Assembly: GCA_003564915.1 (NCBI GenBank) | Contig: PXDX01000012.1 | Span: 1 to 23,426, forward strand | Direction: 5' to 3' | DNA from: a candidate division WWE3 bacterium | GTDB lineage: Bacteria > Patescibacteriota > WWE3 > UBA101185 > UBA10185 | DNA length: 23,426 bases | Shown: positions 15,279-23,342 of the stretch, piece by piece | Layout: each line of letters opens with the position of its first letter | Numbering within the stretch: position 1 is the stretch's first letter | The notes under the pieces: generated by a model | Databases searched by the model: none | The model's input: only the letters and a program-made list of their open reading frames with translations | Told to the model about the DNA's origin: nothing | Position numbers and translations under genes: made by a program

Positions 15279-17555
15279 TCACCCGTCCAAGGAGATTTCT
15301 GAAGGCCAGTCGCTAATGATCAACGGAGGGGCGTCTTTCCCAGCAATTTCTTGCCATATCTTTTCTGTGACAAAGGGCATAAACGGGTGCAGCAGTTTTA
15401 AACACTCCGTATAAACGTAGTAGAGTACACTTAAAGCCCTTTCTTTGTCTTTCCTTTCTTTGATCTCCTCAATATATTGATCGGCCACAGTGTGCCACAT
15501 GAACTGATAGATAGCTTCTCCCGCATCGGATATACGATACTTTTCAAGTTCATTATTTACACTTCTGATCAGATTGTTCAGCTCTTCCAAAATTTCTCGA
15601 TCTTCTTTATCCAGATCAATGTCCTCAATGGATTGATAAATTAGGCTTTCCTCTTCTCTATACATTTCCATAAAACGCGCCATGTTCCAGATCTTATTTG
15701 CAAAGTTTCTGTATCCTCTGACTTTATTTTCGCTTAGAGCTGTGTTTTTTGCTAACGTGTTTCCTCCTACCAGCAGACCCATTCTCAGAGCATCCGCACC
15801 GTACTTATAAACCAGATCCATAGGATCAATTACGTTCCCCTTGCTTTTACTCATCTTCCTCCCTTTTTCATCGGTTATAGCTCCGTGAATATATACGTTT
15901 TTAAAAGGGACTTCGTCTGTAAGGTAAAGACTCATAATTATCATGCGCGCTATCCAGAAAAATAAAATATCCCACATCGTGTCCATGAAATCAGTAGGGA
16001 AATATTCTAAGAAGTCTTCATTATCAGGAAAGCCAAGTGTTGTTAGAGGCCACTGCCCTGAACTGAACCACGTGTCGAACGTGTCTGTTTCGCGAATAAA
16101 ATCCCGTCCGGGGGATTTTCGCGACACAACATAAGGCGCTCCAAGAGGGGCAATAACTCTCTGGATCCCGGCTTTTATAGCGTCTATACTATATTCTTCT
16201 AATAATTCCCCGATTTTCCCTTCATGAGAAATTCCCTTATTATCTATAAAGGTTACTCTTAGATTCGGTATCTTTTTTATTGGGTACCATATTGGCATTT
16301 CAATTCCAAAGACTATTTGTCTGCTGACCGGCCAATCTTGGATTTCTTTGAGCCATCTTAAGATTTCTCTCTTCCAGCGCGGAAGATAGAAGTCAATTTC
16401 CCCGTTTTCTATTGATTTGATTGCTTTTTGCGTAAGTCCTTCCATTTTAATAAACCAGTTGGGTAAGGGAAGCGGCTCAATAGGGCGACCGTCTTTATAA
16501 TCCACTAGGAGACCGTGTTCGTAATTTTCGTCTGTTTTCTCCAGAGCACCTGCCCTCTCCAGTATCTCGACAACTTTTCTTCTGGCGGGCTTTGGGTACA
16601 TTCCTTCAACTTCTTTAGCCGCCTCAGTCATTTTTCCGTCCAACCCTATTACTGTTAATACAGGAAGCTCGTGCCTTTCCCCAATTTTGTAATCATTGAA
16701 ATCGTGACCTGGTGTAATCTTTAACGCCCCCGTACCAAACTCGGCATCAACAAATCCGTCTTCAATAATCGGCAGTTCTCCCCCATTTAATGGATTTATC
16801 ACCTTTTTTCCTATCAAATTATCATAACGGGAATCGTTTGGGTTCACCGCTATAGCAACATCGGCGTATATAGTTTCCGGTCGGACCGTAGCAACCGTTA
16901 CGTGATCTTCTTCTCCCTTGACCTTATATTTTACATAGTACAAAGGGGATATCGTTTCTTTATGCGTTGTTTCGAGGTTGCTAAAAGTGGTTCCATGAAA
17001 TGTGGAATAATTGACCATGTAGTTGTCTCTATAGATCAGGCCGTCCTCGTGCATTTTCTCAAAGGTATCGTAAACGGTTTCTACCACCTTATCCTCAAGC
17101 ATAAAAACAGTTCTTGACCAATCAGCACTCATACCAAGTTTCTTAAGTTGATCTATGGCTAGATCTGAATTTTCTTCAACAAAGTTCAAAATTTCCGTAA
17201 ATAAAGTGTCTTTATCAAAATCCAAGCGCGATTTTCCTCCCTTTTTAAGCTTTCGTTCGTAAACAACCTGAGTTTCAAAACCAGCATGGTCCGTGCCCGG
17301 AAGATAAAGGGTCTTATATCCCCGCATTCTTTTCACCCTTGCCACAAGATCTTGGATCGTGTAAGTGACGTGTCCGCAATGTAAAGGAGCGTTGGCGTTA
17401 GGAGGGGGCATGAGAACACAGAAAGTCTCCTCCCTTGTATTCAATCCCGCTTTCTTTCTATAGGAAAAACTTCCCTCCGGAGAGAACAGCCCATACTTCT
17501 CCCATAGTTTATAGATCTCTTCTTCCGCTTTTACATGGTTATAATTCTTATTCAT
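15279..17555 (-). CDS. valS: Valyl-tRNA synthetase, short CPR-type
   Basis: ValRS charges tRNA-Val. The 758-residue protein has the class I signature PPPNANAPLHCGH (HCGH at 59-62), an editing domain (about 205-380) with TVRPETIYADVAIAVNP and AEFGTGALKITPGHDFNDY, the catalytic continuation DWPVSRQIVFG, ETDTFDTWFSSGQWPL, a KMSKS loop at 567-571 and an anticodon-binding helical domain to the end. PPPNANAPLH replaces the usual PPPNVTGSLH; I recall the same variant in other CPR ValRS. The CxxC zinc knuckle usual after the editing domain is replaced by a cysteine-free stretch (around 424-455), and the C-terminal coiled-coil arm of typical ValRS (about 880-950 residues) is absent. VTGFDIIFFW-like MDTMWDILFFW supports Val over Ile specificity. 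Confidence 0.93.
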   Translation of the reverse strand: MNKNYNHVKAEEEIYKLWEKYGLFSPEGSFSYRKKAGLNTREETFCVLMPPPNANAPLHCGHVTYTIQDLVARVKRMRGYKTLYLPGTDHAGFETQVVYERKLKKGGKSRLDFDKDTLFTEILNFVEENSDLAIDQLKKLGMSADWSRTVFMLEDKVVETVYDTFEKMHEDGLIYRDNYMVNYSTFHGTTFSNLETTHKETISPLYYVKYKVKGEEDHVTVATVRPETIYADVAIAVNPNDSRYDNLIGKKVINPLNGGELPIIEDGFVDAEFGTGALKITPGHDFNDYKIGERHELPVLTVIGLDGKMTEAAKEVEGMYPKPARRKVVEILERAGALEKTDENYEHGLLVDYKDGRPIEPLPLPNWFIKMEGLTQKAIKSIENGEIDFYLPRWKREILRWLKEIQDWPVSRQIVFGIEMPIWYPIKKIPNLRVTFIDNKGISHEGKIGELLEEYSIDAIKAGIQRVIAPLGAPYVVSRKSPGRDFIRETDTFDTWFSSGQWPLTTLGFPDNEDFLEYFPTDFMDTMWDILFFWIARMIIMSLYLTDEVPFKNVYIHGAITDEKGRKMSKSKGNVIDPMDLVYKYGADALRMGLLVGGNTLAKNTALSENKVRGYRNFANKIWNMARFMEMYREEESLIYQSIEDIDLDKEDREILEELNNLIRSVNNELEKYRISDAGEAIYQFMWHTVADQYIEEIKERKDKERALSVLYYVYTECLKLLHPFMPFVTEKIWQEIAGKDAPPLIISDWPSEISLDG

Positions 17556-17849
17556 AAAAATTCAATATAGAACAAGAGTCGTCAAAACTTACTTAAAGTA
17601 TTTATGAGGCACTTTTATTCTAATGACGGCGGAATAGAGGTTCCGCAGCGTTAGTTGGACCGGCGCACATCAATATACCCTATCTTATTTTACCTTATTG
17701 CGTTAAGTACGGGGTTTAATGTTTTTACTTTTCCGCATTCTACCACAAAGTTCCTTTTGTGATTATATTGATAAGTAATTCTCTATGTTGGAGAAATTTA
17801 AAATGTTTTGGATACGATCGCTCTCGCCGCCTTTAAAGTTCTAGTTGTT
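17556..17849. other. Spacer between methyltransferase and valS, no gene seen
   Basis: This is the longest gene-free stretch besides the origin. It holds a perfect six-base inverted repeat GCGGAA/TTCCGC (17629-17646, loop TAGAGG) and a weaker TTCTC/GAGAA (17779-17795). Neither is followed by a T-run on either strand, so I do not call terminators. No tRNA signature, DnaA box cluster or conserved open frame was found. The GC content rises around 17625-17670, which could mark a small RNA or structured leader, but nothing firm supports it. Confidence 0.4.
17564..17569 (-). promoter_or_regulatory. Probable -10 box of valS
   Basis: The minus strand reads TATATT, eight bases, then the valS ATG at 17555. 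No Shine-Dalgarno and no clear -35 hexamer were found. The spacing fits the nearly leaderless pattern of the window. Confidence 0.4.
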
Positions 17850-18608
17850 TTAGGACGGGTTTAGATTCTTTATTGCCCCTACAACCAGAAAGCTTGGAAA
17901 TTCTCTTTTGTGATCGAGAAGCTTTCTATCCGAGATCTTCTCGCCCTTACTGTGCTCCTTACTTATTTCGACGAAATCGGTTATTTCGAACTGATGTTGG
18001 GATAGTTTTTTTATGTAGAATTCCAAGGGCCTATGATAAGAAACAATACCTTTATCGCCGTACATGTTGTTTGGAACTTCCACGACGCTTTTATATTTTT
18101 CCAGACGTAAGTAGTAATTTTCCCCATCTTTAACCGTTTTGGCCAGATCGGTCCACGGATGTGGCATTGAGAACGCGAGCTTACCCCCTATTCTCAAAAC
18201 ACGCGCAATTTCATCGACAGTTTCCGAGAGCCTTTCAATGTCGTGGAAGGACATATTACATACCACCGCATCAAATTGATTGCTTTCTATTCCATTCATT
18301 TCGGCCGCATCCGCGACTTCAAATCTTATACCTAGTTCAGAAAATTTATCCCGGGCTATTTCAATTAGTTTTTCGGAAATATCCACCCCAACAACGTGCG
18401 CCCCTTTTGAATGTAGGATCCTAGCAAAATAACCTTGACCGCAGGCTAGGTCCAGTATGTTTCTATTTCTCACGTTTCCCAGAATGCTTAGTATTACGGG
18501 GTTTATGTAAGTTTTGTGATTAAAATCTCCGGAATCTCCAACAAGCTCATCATATTCCTCGGCGACCTTATTCCAGTTAGTGGTCTTACGTTTGAGCAGG
18601 TTGAGCAT
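17850..18608 (-). CDS. Class I SAM-dependent methyltransferase
   Basis: The 252-residue protein has the Rossmann methyltransferase motifs: ILDLACGQGYFARIL (51-65, motif I), VVGVDISEKLIEIA (72-85, with the acidic residue that binds the SAM ribose), a FEVADAAEM segment, FDAVVCNMSFHDI (112-124) and LRIGGKLAFSMPHPW (138-152). It resembles the Methyltransf_11/25 group that includes UbiE-like and small-molecule or lipid methyltransferases. The H-P-W and a following Tyr-rich part are seen in a broad unnamed subgroup. The substrate cannot be deduced. It follows ftsH by 33 bases on the same strand, with AATAAT six bases before its ATG as a possible weak -10. Confidence 0.85.
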   Translation of the reverse strand: MLNLLKRKTTNWNKVAEEYDELVGDSGDFNHKTYINPVILSILGNVRNRNILDLACGQGYFARILHSKGAHVVGVDISEKLIEIARDKFSELGIRFEVADAAEMNGIESNQFDAVVCNMSFHDIERLSETVDEIARVLRIGGKLAFSMPHPWTDLAKTVKDGENYYLRLEKYKSVVEVPNNMYGDKGIVSYHRPLEFYIKKLSQHQFEITDFVEISKEHSKGEKISDRKLLDHKREFPSFLVVGAIKNLNPS

Positions 18609-18641
18609 GTCCTAATTATTACATATTTAAAGCTTTGTTTT

Positions 18642-20525
18642 CTAGCTCTTCTTATAGACCGCGTCAAACTCGTCCTGAGTCAGGGTCTCCTTTTCCAGAA
18701 GTTTCTGGGACACTTTTTCTATTGCTTCTTCGTTGTCTTTTAAGATCTCCTTTGCCTTGCTGTAGGCCTCATCTATTATTCTCTTAATCTCGCGGTCAAT
18801 TTTCGCTGTGATTTCTTCGCTTTGCGCGGAGTATTCTCCCATCTGGCGGGCTAGCCATATCTTTTCGCTGTCCTTGGATCCGAATGCAATCGGCCCCAAC
18901 TTACTCATACCGTATTCGGTTACCATTTTTCTGGCTATTTTAGTGGCTCTTTCAATATCGTCTGCCGCACCGCTTGTGAATTCGTTGAAGAATATATCTT
19001 CAGACGCCCGTCCTCCCAGCATTGATGTAATAATAGATTCAAGTCTTGTTCTCGTTTCCTTGTAGCGGTCTCTTTCCGGAGGAAAGCTAGTATGACCCAG
19101 CGACCCGCCTCTAGCGGTTATCGAGACCCTGTTTACAGGATCCATTTCTGGGAGGTTTGAAGCTACAATAGCGTGTCCCGCTTCGTGATAGGCGGTTATC
19201 TTTCTCTCTTCTTCAGATTGGAGTGTCTTTCTTTCCGGACCCAGAGTTACTTTTATTGATGCCTCCTCCAGATCTCCTTCGTAAATCATGTCCTTGTTCT
19301 CTCTTGCGGCAAGAATTGCGGCCTCATTAAGCATATTTTCTATGTCAGCTCCGCTAAAACCGACCGTTTTCTTGGCTAATGATTTTATATCCACATCATC
19401 TGCTACCTTTTTCCCTCTAATATGGATTTTTATTATCTCTTCCCGATCCTTTAGATCCGGTAGAGGGATTCTGATCCTTCTGTCGAAACGCCCTGCTCTT
19501 ACTAACGCCGGATCCAGCATATCGGGTCTGTTTGTTGCGGCTATTACGATTACGTTAGTTCTGGGATCAAATCCGTCCATTTCGGTCAGAATCTGATTTA
19601 AAGTTTGCTCTCTTTCATCATGTCCGCCTCCTATACCCATTCCTCGTTGCCTTCCAATCGCATCAATCTCATCAATGAATATTAGACTTGGCTGAGAAGC
19701 TTTGGCCATAGCGAAAAGATCCCTTACCCTTGCCGACCCCACCCCTACTAGCATCTCCATGAACTCACTTCCGGCTACGCTATAGAAGGGAACGTCGGCC
19801 TCTCCCGCGATCGCTTTCGCCATAAGTGTCTTTCCTACTCCGGCAGGGCCTACCAGTAAAATTCCTTTAGGTATACGGGCGCCAAGCTTTCTGTACTTTT
19901 CAGGATATCTCAGAAAATCCACTATCTCTGAGACCTCTTTTTTAGCTTCTTCGTTCCCTGCGACATCATCAAAACTTACGTCAGTCTTTCCTTTCTGAAA
20001 AAGCTTAGCTTTGGATTTACCAAATGATAATATGTCTCCTCCGGCCCCTTTCAATCTGCTCAAGAAAAATACCAGGATTAGTACCGGAAAGGCAATGGAA
20101 ATTACTGTAGGCAGAATCTCTCCCCAAGGAGTAGGTCTCTCAACCTTATATTCTCCCGGAATATCATCAATATTTAATTCGTGCGCCGCCATGATCTCTG
20201 AAAAGCTCACCCCCTCTTCCTTTTCCGTTATTAGTTCCGTTCCGTCCTTCTTTTGGACTTCAATGGAATTTCCTTTTACCGTTATATTTTGAACTTCCTC
20301 ATCTTTGATGAGCTGGATTATTTCATTAAGGGGGCGTTCTTCGGCTTGAGGAGTGAGGGCATCCCCGAACATTCCTACGACCAGCCAGACAAAGAAAAAT
20401 ATTAGCAGGTAAAAAAAGATATTTTTGTAAAAAGGAACGTTTTGGGGCGCTTCTTTTCCTTTCGGACTTTTTGCCATCCGTAGTTTCTTCTTATCTTTTG
20501 TTCTTTTTTTAAATATTTCTTTCAT
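18642..20525 (-). CDS. ftsH: ATP-dependent zinc metalloprotease FtsH
   Basis: FtsH is a membrane-anchored hexameric AAA+ protease that degrades misfolded membrane proteins and regulators. The 627-residue protein has two membrane segments (about 33-52 and 138-155) around a small external domain, Walker A GPAGVGKT (226-233), the pore-loop FMEMLVGVGSARVRDLF, Walker B LIFIDE (281-286), the second region of homology with Arg343 and Arg346, the zinc site HEAGH (447-451) and third ligand Asp523 in SGAADDIERAT. The N-terminus is highly basic. A second ATG at codon 17 is possible. A TATAAT at 20569-20574 lies 43 bases upstream of the start. Confidence 0.96.
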   Translation of the reverse strand: MKEIFKKRTKDKKKLRMAKSPKGKEAPQNVPFYKNIFFYLLIFFFVWLVVGMFGDALTPQAEERPLNEIIQLIKDEEVQNITVKGNSIEVQKKDGTELITEKEEGVSFSEIMAAHELNIDDIPGEYKVERPTPWGEILPTVISIAFPVLILVFFLSRLKGAGGDILSFGKSKAKLFQKGKTDVSFDDVAGNEEAKKEVSEIVDFLRYPEKYRKLGARIPKGILLVGPAGVGKTLMAKAIAGEADVPFYSVAGSEFMEMLVGVGSARVRDLFAMAKASQPSLIFIDEIDAIGRQRGMGIGGGHDEREQTLNQILTEMDGFDPRTNVIVIAATNRPDMLDPALVRAGRFDRRIRIPLPDLKDREEIIKIHIRGKKVADDVDIKSLAKKTVGFSGADIENMLNEAAILAARENKDMIYEGDLEEASIKVTLGPERKTLQSEEERKITAYHEAGHAIVASNLPEMDPVNRVSITARGGSLGHTSFPPERDRYKETRTRLESIITSMLGGRASEDIFFNEFTSGAADDIERATKIARKMVTEYGMSKLGPIAFGSKDSEKIWLARQMGEYSAQSEEITAKIDREIKRIIDEAYSKAKEILKDNEEAIEKVSQKLLEKETLTQDEFDAVYKKS

Positions 20526-20568
20526 ACTTACGTAGTAAAAAGTTTCGGTTTTTCTTTGTGCCCCAAGG

Positions 20569-20574
20569 ATTATA
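20569..20574 (-). promoter_or_regulatory. Possible -10 box of ftsH
   Basis: The minus strand has a perfect TATAAT directly after the trpS stop codon. It would give a leader of about 36 bases for ftsH. No good -35 hexamer is visible, and no Shine-Dalgarno is seen before the ATG, so the call is tentative. Confidence 0.4.
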
Positions 20575-21609
20575 TCAGATAAGGTCCAGTTTCATCTTGT
20601 TTTCAACTTCAGACATTGTTTTCCTTACCTCTTCCTGAGCCTTATTTTTACCGGAAACCAGTATTTCACGTACATCCTCCAAGCGGCTCTCATAATGATT
20701 ATATCTTTCTCTGATGGGTTCAAGGAACGTATTTAAGGCGTAAAATAGTTTCTCCTTTACTTCAACGTCCCCAACCCTCCCTTCTCTATAAAGTTGTTTA
20801 AGATCTTCCACTTCTTGCTCATTGGAGTTAAAAGTATCGTGGTATATAAAGACAGGATTACCTTCCACAGTTCCTGGATCCGTAGGATGAATGCGGTTTG
20901 GATCGGTATACATACCCATCACTTTTCTTTTAAGACTCTCTTCAGGCTCATTGAGATATATTGCATTATCCAAGGATTTTGACATTTTCGTATTTCCGTC
21001 GGTACCTACAAGGCGCGAAACTTTCCCCACGAGGGGCTCCGGCTCTTTGAAAACTTCTCCGTATGTTTTATTGAACTTTCTTACGATTTCACGGGCCAGT
21101 TCGATATGAGGAAGTTGGTCTTCTCCTACGGGAACAAGGTCCGCCTTAACTCCCAGAATGTCCGCGGCTTGTAGCAGGGGAAAGTTCACGAATCCCATTG
21201 AGAATTTGTCTCCCAAGTTTTTGTCGCGTATCTCTTCCTTTAAAGTGGGATTCCTCAAAGCTCTGTTATGAGAGACCAGCATGCTGAAGATGACTCCCAG
21301 CTTGTATATTTCAGTAACTGAAGATTCCGCAAAAAAACAGACTTTGCTTGGATCCATTCCCACAGCAAGATTTGCGATCGTAACGTCAAAGACCGATCTC
21401 GCGATTTTTTCGGGATCGCTGACGTATTTAGGATACGCAAAAGCGTGTAAGTCAGCAATGATGACAAAAGTCTCATATTCATCTTGCAATTTAACGCGAT
21501 TTTCCAGCGAACCTGCGTAATGCCCTAGATGAAGTCTTCCGGTGGCATTATCTCCGGTGAGTATTCTTTTTTTCCTTGATCCGCCTGAGGATTCCGTAGC
21601 ATCATTCAT
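20575..21609 (-). CDS. trpS: Tryptophanyl-tRNA synthetase
   Basis: TrpRS charges tRNA-Trp. The 344-residue class Ic enzyme shows TGDNATGRLHLGHYAGSL (18-35) with HLGH at 27-30, ENRVKLQDEYETFVIIADLHAF, the tryptophan-pocket segment FPLLQAADILG with Asp150, VPVGEDQLPHIELAR (159-173) and the KMSKS loop at 208-212. Its sequence type (TGDxxTGxLHLGHY...NRVKLQ) belongs to the TrpRS branch that includes the second TrpRS of Deinococcus. Residues 1-14 are a short Ser/Gly/Lys-rich lead. The gene starts 21 bases downstream of the cupin stop and has its own TATACT box. Confidence 0.95.
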   Translation of the reverse strand: MNDATESSGGSRKKRILTGDNATGRLHLGHYAGSLENRVKLQDEYETFVIIADLHAFAYPKYVSDPEKIARSVFDVTIANLAVGMDPSKVCFFAESSVTEIYKLGVIFSMLVSHNRALRNPTLKEEIRDKNLGDKFSMGFVNFPLLQAADILGVKADLVPVGEDQLPHIELAREIVRKFNKTYGEVFKEPEPLVGKVSRLVGTDGNTKMSKSLDNAIYLNEPEESLKRKVMGMYTDPNRIHPTDPGTVEGNPVFIYHDTFNSNEQEVEDLKQLYREGRVGDVEVKEKLFYALNTFLEPIRERYNHYESRLEDVREILVSGKNKAQEEVRKTMSEVENKMKLDLI

Positions 21610-21615
21610 GCTTAC

Positions 21616-21621
21616 AGTATA
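21616..21621 (-). promoter_or_regulatory. -10 box of trpS, leaderless type
   Basis: The minus strand reads TATACT, six bases, then the trpS ATG at 21609. Spacing equals that at polA and at the membrane protein gene at 22788. No -35 hexamer is clear and no Shine-Dalgarno is present. Confidence 0.5.
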
Positions 21622-21630
21622 CCGCAGATT

Positions 21631-22035
21631 TTACTTTTGTTCTGTTGTTACACCATCGAACTCGGGTTCGGAGGCCTCGGCCTCTTCTCTGGTTGCTCTA
21701 ACCACTCCATCTTTATGATGAGGAGGCGAGTAGATCGTGTATAGCTTGAGAGGTTTATCGTCCGATGTGTTAATGACGTTATGCTCCGCTCCTGCAGGGA
21801 CAACTATGGCCGAACCGTCCGTAACCCGGTACTCATTGCCGTCGATCACACACATACCTTCGCCGCCCTCAAATCGGAAAAATTGATCGTTTTCGGTATG
21901 AATTTCCATCCCTATTTCTCCGGCCGGCTTTATGGCCATAAGAACTAACTGGCTGTGCTCTCCTGTATAGAGGACTTTTCTGAAGTTCGAATTTTCTACT
22001 GTTTCCTTTTCTATGTTTGCGTGAAATCCTTTCAT
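21631..22035 (-). CDS. Cupin-domain protein
   Basis: The 134-residue protein is a single cupin barrel. Motif 1 is the variant EIHTENDQFFRFEGGEG (44-60), with His46 and Asp50/Gln51 in the metal-ligand positions. Motif 2 is GSAIVVPAGAEHNVIN (74-89), an exact match to G-x5-P-x-G-x2-H-x3-N, with His85. LYTIYSPPHHKDGVV follows, typical of a widespread family of small cupins without a known substrate. The acidic ending (EEAEASEPEFDGVTTEQ) is probably disordered. It is one of few genes here with a good ribosome site, AAAGG six bases upstream. A TATAAT at 22083-22088 would give a leader of about 40 bases. Confidence 0.88.
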   Translation of the reverse strand: MKGFHANIEKETVENSNFRKVLYTGEHSQLVLMAIKPAGEIGMEIHTENDQFFRFEGGEGMCVIDGNEYRVTDGSAIVVPAGAEHNVINTSDDKPLKLYTIYSPPHHKDGVVRATREEAEASEPEFDGVTTEQK

Positions 22036-22082
22036 AATTACCTTTCTTGAGTATTCAACGAATTTTATAAATCTATGGAGAT

Positions 22083-22088
22083 ATTATA
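22083..22088 (-). promoter_or_regulatory. Possible -10 box of the cupin gene
   Basis: The minus strand has a perfect TATAAT 47 bases upstream of the cupin ATG at 22035, just downstream of the preceding gene's stop (22113). No -35 was found. Unlike the other genes here, the cupin gene then has a normal-length leader with an AAAGG ribosome site. Confidence 0.4.
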
Positions 22089-22112
22089 TCAAAGGTCTAT
22101 TTAAGGGAGTGA

Positions 22113-22619
22113 TCAATACTTTCTTGAATCGTATGACCAGTGGAGCAGCGCTTGCCTTTGTTTCGGGCGGCATGTCCAATCTCCTTCCGTGCATGCATTT
22201 TTAAGTTGAGCCGCATGTCTTTTCATTCCCTTCCATCTTTTGATTTGCCTTTCGTCGTCAGGATGGCGCCTTCCCATGTAGTAGCGGCAGTACCATTGGA
22301 ACCAGCCTCTGGGATCGTCAGGATGGATCCAGCCTTTTTGTTGCCATATTTTAAGGGGCTGGCTGGCATTGATGTTGAAGAAGTTTAGGTTAGGGTCGTG
22401 TTTTTCGGAACAGAGTTTAGCGTTTTCAAACCACTCGCTTGGGAATTCGTTTTGACAATCGGTCATGTACTTACCTCCAAATACGCCTAGTTCCAACATT
22501 TCTTTTGGAGTTAAATCAGGATTGAAATCAGGATCGAAGTTTTTTCCTTCAGGCTCGGCCAGTTTGTAGGTGTAATCTTTTTGCATTTTATCGTTTACGG
22601 TTATGGTTTTTGGTTTCAT
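22113..22619 (-). CDS. Conserved protein of unknown function, W/Y-rich
   Basis: I do not recognise a named family for this 168-residue soluble protein, though its sequence looks strongly constrained and I have the impression of relatives in many bacteria. It opens with PKTITVNDKMQKDYTYKL, then an acidic proline-rich segment, LTPKEMLELGVFGGKYM (36-52), FPSEWF, and a basic aromatic half with WIHPDDPRGWFQWYCRYYMG (97-116), RRHPDDERQIKRWK and RPKQRQALLHWSYDSR (151-166). Cysteines are at 55, 70, 111, 143 and 150. The repeated HPDD elements at 99-102 and 119-122 flank the most aromatic part. The C-terminal basic helices could bind nucleic acid, an inference. It is 77 bases upstream of the cupin gene and divergent from the membrane protein gene. 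Confidence 0.8.
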   Translation of the reverse strand: MKPKTITVNDKMQKDYTYKLAEPEGKNFDPDFNPDLTPKEMLELGVFGGKYMTDCQNEFPSEWFENAKLCSEKHDPNLNFFNINASQPLKIWQQKGWIHPDDPRGWFQWYCRYYMGRRHPDDERQIKRWKGMKRHAAQLKNACTEGDWTCRPKQRQALLHWSYDSRKY

Positions 22620-22627
22620 TTGTAAGA

Positions 22628-22633
22628 TTAATA
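22628..22633 (-). promoter_or_regulatory. Possible -10 box of the gene at 22113-22619
   Basis: The minus strand reads TATTAA, eight bases, then the ATG at 22619. No -35 match or Shine-Dalgarno is visible. The 168-base spacer to the divergent gene holds nothing else that I recognise. Confidence 0.35.
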
Positions 22634-22752
22634 TGTTTATGGAGTTGAGCCGGGCTTATTGGGCCATCTTACCGTAACATAATATTAATTAGAAACTTTG
22701 TGCTAGATAAAGATCTACACAAGTCGGACGTCCCTCAAAGTATCTTTACTGG

Positions 22753-22781
22753 TTGATTAGATTTTCCATCTTCTATATACT
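22753..22781 (+). promoter_or_regulatory. Promoter of the membrane protein gene, leaderless
   Basis: TTGATT (22753-22758), a 17-base spacer and TATACT (22776-22781) are followed by six bases and the ATG at 22788. This is the clearest example in the window of a full sigma-70 promoter placed so that transcription starts at the initiation codon. Confidence 0.72.
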
Positions 22782-22787
22782 TTCCTT

Positions 22788-23282
22788 ATGGCTAAACCTT
22801 ACCAGAACGCAACCTTAATTTGTAGTATATTGACGGCGCTCGCCGCCATAGGGATTATATTGGGGCTTATTTATATGCAGCCGCTTATCCCCATAATATT
22901 ACTGATTCCTACCGCAATCTACGAGGTGTATCGTACCGAGGGGAGGAGCACAAAGGCTGCCTCATGGGGCATGTTGATCTTACTTATAGCGGAATTACTG
23001 TTCGTGACATTTGGATTTGATTTTGACTTGGCTGAGTTTTTGGGTAGATCCGCAACATATTATAGAGGGCACAGGATTCCCTTGGGAAGCATTCAGGTAA
23101 TAAGTCCTACTTTAATGGCGGTTTTGTCCATGGTTCTTCTAACCAACACCCGAGGACGTTATACAAGGTGGCTTGCAGGGATAATATTTGTTACAGCTTT
23201 CGCAATAGTGTATACGGTAGATCCGGTCGGTTTCGAAGAGCTTATAAGAATGGCAATCAACGAGGGGCTGCGTAGACTTTAG
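22788..23282 (+). CDS. Integral membrane protein of unknown function
   Basis: This 164-residue protein has about five membrane segments, near 7-29, 33-48, 58-77, 102-119 and 128-144, with short loops. The loop at 79-100 (DLAEFLGRSATYYRGHRIPL) is polar and the ends are basic. I do not recognise the family and see no motif that suggests an enzyme. It has a good promoter of its own, appears to be monocistronic, is divergent from the conserved gene at 22113-22619, and converges on the partial gene at the right edge. It could be a small transporter-like or scaffold protein, but nothing in the sequence decides this. Confidence 0.78.
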   Translation: MAKPYQNATLICSILTALAAIGIILGLIYMQPLIPIILLIPTAIYEVYRTEGRSTKAASWGMLILLIAELLFVTFGFDFDLAEFLGRSATYYRGHRIPLGSIQVISPTLMAVLSMVLLTNTRGRYTRWLAGIIFVTAFAIVYTVDPVGFEELIRMAINEGLRRL

Positions 23283-23342
23283 TTCTTTCGGTTGCGGTAG
23301 ATTAAATATATTTTGCCATCTCTTATATATTCTGAGCGGTTT

